A DNA stretch of 7,720 bases from positions 1 through 7,720 of the forward strand of contig JANNOS010000021.1 in the NCBI GenBank assembly GCA_031399315.1, read 5' to 3'. Every line of letters begins with the position of its first letter. Positions within the stretch are counted from its first letter, which is position 1. A program made the translations under genes and the position numbers. Below, in pieces: positions 5,210 through 7,720 of this stretch. The notes under the pieces are model-generated. The model saw nothing but the letters and a program-made list of their open reading frames with translations. It had not been told where the DNA came from and did no database searches. Source of the DNA: Methylotenera_A sp031399315. GTDB taxonomy: Bacteria > Pseudomonadota > Gammaproteobacteria > Burkholderiales > Methylophilaceae.

Positions 5210-6019
5210 TCAACCTTTTACTTCAACTTCTTGCGCAAAGCTCTTACCTTCGTTATCTGTCGCCAAAACCTCTAACCTACCAGGTGCTGTCGGCACAAAG
5301 TTAAATTTAAAATAAGGGTCTTCTGCCGTGCCAACGCCCACATCCACCGTCATCACAGGCTTGCCATTGTATTTAAACTCGGTTTTATTGATGTAAAACG
5401 CGGGGATAAAGCCTTGCGATACCAACTCGCGCTGTAACCCTGTGCGCATCGGGTGCTTAATATTAAAAGTTGTCGAAGTTGCGACACCTATTTTTACTGG
5501 GTCTTCTACTTTAAATTTAATTTTTCCTGCCGATGCACGAACCGCCGCTTCATCCGCATCTACGGTGCCACCGCAACCGCCAGCAGCGCGAATTTCACGC
5601 GAGGCTAAATAGAGTTTACCACTAGCATCCTCGCCTACTAAACGTACAAAAGCGTCAGTTTCAAAACGTATACGCGTTGATAAATTAAAATCGCCCAGCG
5701 CATCTGTTAAGTGATAAGTGGCTGTAAGTGGAATGGGGTTTGCATCTACAAATGAGTACAACTTCACAATTTTTACGCCCTTAGCTGCAGCGTTATCAAT
5801 GGTATAAGTTACTGGCACTTGTGCGCCACTTTCCGCACGACGTGGCGCTTCAATTTTCATAAAATCAACCTCTGTCATGGGGCGCTTTTCAAAAAACGCC
5901 TCTTTCATCACAGGCCATAATTTAGGGTCGGATTCAGCAAAAACAGGCAGGCTGCAAGCCAATAGAATAGCGCTTCCCAGAGCATTAAATAATAACTTAT
6001 TATTGAATAACTTGTTCAT
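5210..6019 (-). CDS. fused SoxYZ-like carrier protein (quinoprotein dehydrogenase-associated type), secreted
   Basis: The 269-residue protein starts with a Sec signal peptide (MNKLFNNKLLFNALGSAILL...PVFA, cleavage probably before ESD). It then joins a SoxY-like domain to a SoxZ-like domain. The SoxY half ends in the swinging-arm motif GGCGG with its cysteine at residue 149, the residue that carries substrate covalently in sulfur-oxidising SoxYZ. Here it is internal and followed by the SoxZ half (about 165-269), which contains IKHPMRTGL and FNFVPTAPGRLEVLATDNEG. This fused form matches carriers found beside PQQ-dependent dehydrogenases; their cargo is not established. No other sox genes lie in the window. 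ATG 6019 gives the most typical signal peptide. In-frame ATGs at 6034 and 6046 have closer G-rich sites and would extend the protein to 274 or 278 residues. An LLAC within the signal also resembles a lipobox. An intrinsic terminator follows. Confidence 0.9.
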   Translation of the reverse strand: MNKLFNNKLLFNALGSAILLACSLPVFAESDPKLWPVMKEAFFEKRPMTEVDFMKIEAPRRAESGAQVPVTYTIDNAAAKGVKIVKLYSFVDANPIPLTATYHLTDALGDFNLSTRIRFETDAFVRLVGEDASGKLYLASREIRAAGGCGGTVDADEAAVRASAGKIKFKVEDPVKIGVATSTTFNIKHPMRTGLQRELVSQGFIPAFYINKTEFKYNGKPVMTVDVGVGTAEDPYFKFNFVPTAPGRLEVLATDNEGKSFAQEVEVKG

Positions 6020-6105
6020 TTTTGCATTTCCCATGACATTCCCCATATCTTCAATACTACTTGCGCATTACCATTATTAGCAATAACGCTTAGTTTATAG
6101 TTTGG

Positions 6106-6135
6106 ATTACAAAACGTAATTTAAGTTTTATTCAA
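6106..6135 (-). promoter_or_regulatory. candidate sigma-70 promoter of the SoxYZ carrier gene
   Basis: On the minus strand TTGAAT (6135-6130), an 18-base spacer and TGTAAT (6111-6106) form a fair sigma-70 promoter. An alternative -10, TATAAA (6099-6094), lies just downstream. Either would place transcription start within about 60 bases of the gene and downstream of the TGTGA-N6-TCACA palindrome. Confidence 0.45.
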
Positions 6136-6144
6136 GTAACTGTA

Positions 6145-6160
6145 TGTGACGCGAGTCACA
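6145..6160. promoter_or_regulatory. CRP/FNR-family operator-like palindrome
   Basis: TGTGACGCGAGTCACA is a perfect 16-bp palindrome of the form TGTGA-N6-TCACA, the textbook core of a cAMP receptor protein site. It sits upstream of the SoxYZ gene, its centre about 54-65 bases before the start site predicted from either candidate -10. That distance fits activation from upstream. It also follows the VOC gene stop by 14 bases and could fold as a short hairpin, but no T-run follows, so a terminator is less likely. Which regulator binds is inference. Confidence 0.6.
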
Positions 6161-6173
6161 CAATTTAGTAAGT

Positions 6174-6602
6174 TTAATTTTGAGTTGGGTCGCCCGATGG
6201 CCGCATCACGTAATCAGGGTTCCAAAACTCCTCAAAATTCAGCTCCACGCCATTACCCGCTGGGTCTTTCAGGTTAATCTGCCGGACGCCGTTAGCTAAA
6301 ATTCGCGTCGTATAAGCCACGTTATGTTTGGTTAAGTGCGCTTCCATCGCAGGCATATCGGTGCAGGTAAACGATACATGGTCATACGTGCCATGTACGT
6401 GAAGCTGTGGCGGTTCTGGCGTTTTATATTCCGCCAAATGCACCACATCGTTAGTGCCAATATACAGCCAGTAGCCGTAAGTGGTACTTGCCACGCGCTT
6501 ACCCACCGTAAGCCCTAAAATATCGCAATAAAAATCGCGCAACTTAAGCATGGTCTCGCGGTCAGTGCGAAAATTAACGTGGTTGATTTCGGTAAGCGGC
6601 AT
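6174..6602 (-). CDS. VOC superfamily (glyoxalase/dioxygenase-fold) protein
   Basis: The 142-residue product has two vicinal-oxygen-chelate half-repeats: MPLTEINHVNFRT...LRDFYCDILGLTVGKR (1-36) and YDHVSFTCTDMPAMEAHL...RQINLKDPAGNGVELNF (74-123). Three typical metal ligands are visible: His8 (NHVNF), His75 (DHVSF) and Glu120 (VELNF), as expected for a metal-binding lyase, dioxygenase or resistance-type member. The substrate cannot be deduced. The ATG at 6602 is chosen because AGAGGG, overlapping the preceding gene's TAG stop, lies 3 bases ahead and the domain begins at once. A TTG at 6617 would add five residues and overlap the previous gene. The gene follows the small membrane protein by 7 bases, so the two are probably translated from one transcript that begins at or before aspS. 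Confidence 0.9.
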   Translation of the reverse strand: MPLTEINHVNFRTDRETMLKLRDFYCDILGLTVGKRVASTTYGYWLYIGTNDVVHLAEYKTPEPPQLHVHGTYDHVSFTCTDMPAMEAHLTKHNVAYTTRILANGVRQINLKDPAGNGVELNFEEFWNPDYVMRPSGDPTQN

Positions 6603-6609
6603 AATCCCT

Positions 6610-6987
6610 CTAGGCAACTTGCATAGATTGAAAACTATAAAGAGCCAAAATTACACCAACCAAGAAGCTTATCGCCGAAATTGTATTCCACGTCCAACTG
6701 CGCATCAAGCAGCAAAATTCTGGCTCTGGCTGCTTATCTCTTGCCGCATCACGCCTTTTCAAAGCTCTATGTTGTGCAAGAAATATACTGACAATACAAA
6801 AGATTATTCCAAGAACAAACGCAATAGTGGGATAAACTAACCAATTAGCATTTATTTTGTTATCTATTAATGTACTAGCAATAGAAAACAGAATGGCTAT
6901 TGCGCCAGAATTCACGGTCAATAGATACTGCCGTAAATTATCAGCCAGCTGTCTTGATCTAAATTCCTGATCTAAGTCGCTACTCAT
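6610..6987 (-). CDS. small membrane protein of unknown function, three predicted helices
   Basis: I do not recognise a family for this 125-residue product. It has a charged, helical N-terminus (SSDLDQEFRSRQLADNLRQY, 2-21) and hydrophobic segments at about 23-41, 52-71 and 100-118. A very basic cytoplasmic-type loop (HRALKRRDAARDKQPEPE, 73-90) sits between helices 2 and 3, with a Cys pair at 92-93. By the positive-inside rule the loop would be cytoplasmic. The ATG at 6987 lies 2 bases after the aspS TGA, with only a weak G-rich sequence ahead, so translation is probably coupled to aspS; a TTG at 6993 overlapping aspS is also possible. The coding sequence looks more AT-rich and uses more ATA codons than its neighbours, hinting at later arrival or weak codon selection. 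A real gene is likely given the clean packing and the coherent helix pattern. Confidence 0.75.
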   Translation of the reverse strand: MSSDLDQEFRSRQLADNLRQYLLTVNSGAIAILFSIASTLIDNKINANWLVYPTIAFVLGIIFCIVSIFLAQHRALKRRDAARDKQPEPEFCCLMRSWTWNTISAISFLVGVILALYSFQSMQVA

Positions 6988-6989
6988 TA

Positions 6990-7720
6990 TCAACCAGCTG
7001 GATTCTGAGTCCGCACTCGGATGTGAAGTTCTCGCAACTGCTTCTCATCCACTTCATTCGGTGCATTAGTCATCAAGCACTGCGCACGTTGTGTTTTTGG
7101 GAAAGCGATCACGTCACGGATAGATTCAGCGCCTGCCATCAATGTGACCAAACGGTCTAAACCGAATGCCAGACCGCCGTGTGGAGGCGCGCCGTATTGC
7201 AAGGCATCCAACAAGAAGCCGAATTTCTCTTGTGCTTCTTCTTTGCTGATTTTTAATGCATCGAATACTTTAGATTGCACGTCTTGCTTGTGGATACGCA
7301 CTGATCCACCACCGACTTCCCAACCGTTTAGTACCATATCGTAGGCTTTAGATAAACACGCGCCTGGGTTAGAAACCAACATCTCTTCGTGACCATCTTT
7401 TGGTGCGGTGAACGGATGGTGTAACGCCGCCCAGCGGTCATTTTCTTCATCATGTTCGAACATTGGGAAATCTACCACCCACAATGGTGCCCAAGCACGG
7501 CCATCCACGTGACCTTTATCGTGACCAACTTTTAAACGCAGTGCGCCTAGCGCTTCATTGACCACTTTTAATTTATCAGCACCGAAGAACACGATATCGC
7601 CGTTTTGCGCACCGGTACGGTCAATAATGGCTTGCAAGGCTGTGACATGAATATTTTTTACAATCGGGCTTTGCAGGCCTTCTTCATTCAGCTTGGTGAT
7701 ATCGTTAATTTTGATATAAG
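6990..7720 (-). CDS. aspS: aspartate--tRNA ligase, C-terminal 242 residues (5' end outside the window)
   Basis: AspRS charges tRNA-Asp with aspartate in the cytoplasm. The frame is open to the right edge (first complete codon at 7718) and ends at TGA 6990-6992, so the anticodon-binding domain and class II motifs 1 and 2 lie outside. What remains is the C-terminal part of the GAD insertion domain (GDIVFFGADKLKVVNEALGALRLKVG) and the last part of the catalytic core: WVVDFPMFEHDEENDRWAALHHPFTAPK (80-107), GWEVGGGSVRIHKQDVQSKVF (132-152), and class II motif 3 in APPHGGLAFGLDRLVTLMAG (177-196), with the ATP-binding Arg189. The tail FPKTQRAQCLMTNAPNEV and ELHIRVR is typical of bacterial AspRS. A TTG at 7637 is an internal Leu codon, not the start. 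A small membrane protein gene follows after 2 bases. Confidence 0.97.
   Translation of the reverse strand, partial: YIKINDITKLNEEGLQSPIVKNIHVTALQAIIDRTGAQNGDIVFFGADKLKVVNEALGALRLKVGHDKGHVDGRAWAPLWVVDFPMFEHDEENDRWAALHHPFTAPKDGHEEMLVSNPGACLSKAYDMVLNGWEVGGGSVRIHKQDVQSKVFDALKISKEEAQEKFGFLLDALQYGAPPHGGLAFGLDRLVTLMAGAESIRDVIAFPKTQRAQCLMTNAPNEVDEKQLRELHIRVRTQNPAG

Noticed and set aside
1..7720. CRISPR array, insertion sequence, prophage or toxin-antitoxin module
   Set aside because: No regularly spaced direct repeats, transposase, integrase or paired small toxin-like genes were seen on either strand.

Overview
The window reads as chromosomal DNA of a moderately AT-rich betaproteobacterium. The best guess is a methylotroph of the Methylophilaceae (Methylotenera-like). 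This rests on the yebC-ruvC-ruvA order, the style of the encoded proteins, and a fused SoxYZ carrier of the kind associated with quinoprotein (PQQ) dehydrogenases. It is an inference from recognition, not from a search. All genes but one lie on the minus strand. There is no phage, insertion sequence, CRISPR array, tRNA or rRNA, and no gene-free stretch exceeds about 160 bases.

Right to left, in the direction of transcription. (1) 7720-6174: the 3' part of aspS (aspartyl-tRNA synthetase), a small three-helix membrane protein 2 bases after it, and a glyoxalase/VOC-fold protein 7 bases further on. This looks like one tightly packed transcription unit. (2) 6173-5160: a regulated-looking promoter region with a perfect TGTGA-N6-TCACA palindrome (CRP/FNR-type site), then a secreted SoxY-SoxZ fusion carrier closed by a strong intrinsic terminator. 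(3) 5083-4664: a YjbQ/UPF0047 protein. (4) 4093-4527: a two-CBS-domain protein, the only plus-strand gene. It converges on yjbQ, and between them lies a 108-bp cloverleaf-like palindrome with T-tracts on both strands. (5) 3993-3082: an EamA/DMT-family exporter, divergent from the CBS gene. (6) 3022-1: yebC, ruvC, ruvA and a DUF4349 lipoprotein that runs off the left edge. YebC is a translation/expression factor; RuvA and RuvC process Holliday junctions. The usual partner ruvB is not next to ruvA in this window.

Most of the genes are ordinary housekeeping genes. The most interesting material is intergenic. Two copies of a roughly 125-bp nested palindrome flank ruvC, one on each side. Their 73-bp cores agree at 61 positions. 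Their outer arms differ in sequence between the copies, yet each copy's arms are self-complementary and overlap the stop codon of the preceding gene. With the cloverleaf element at 4534-4641, these are the parts the gene annotation does not explain. I found no convincing new multi-gene system here.
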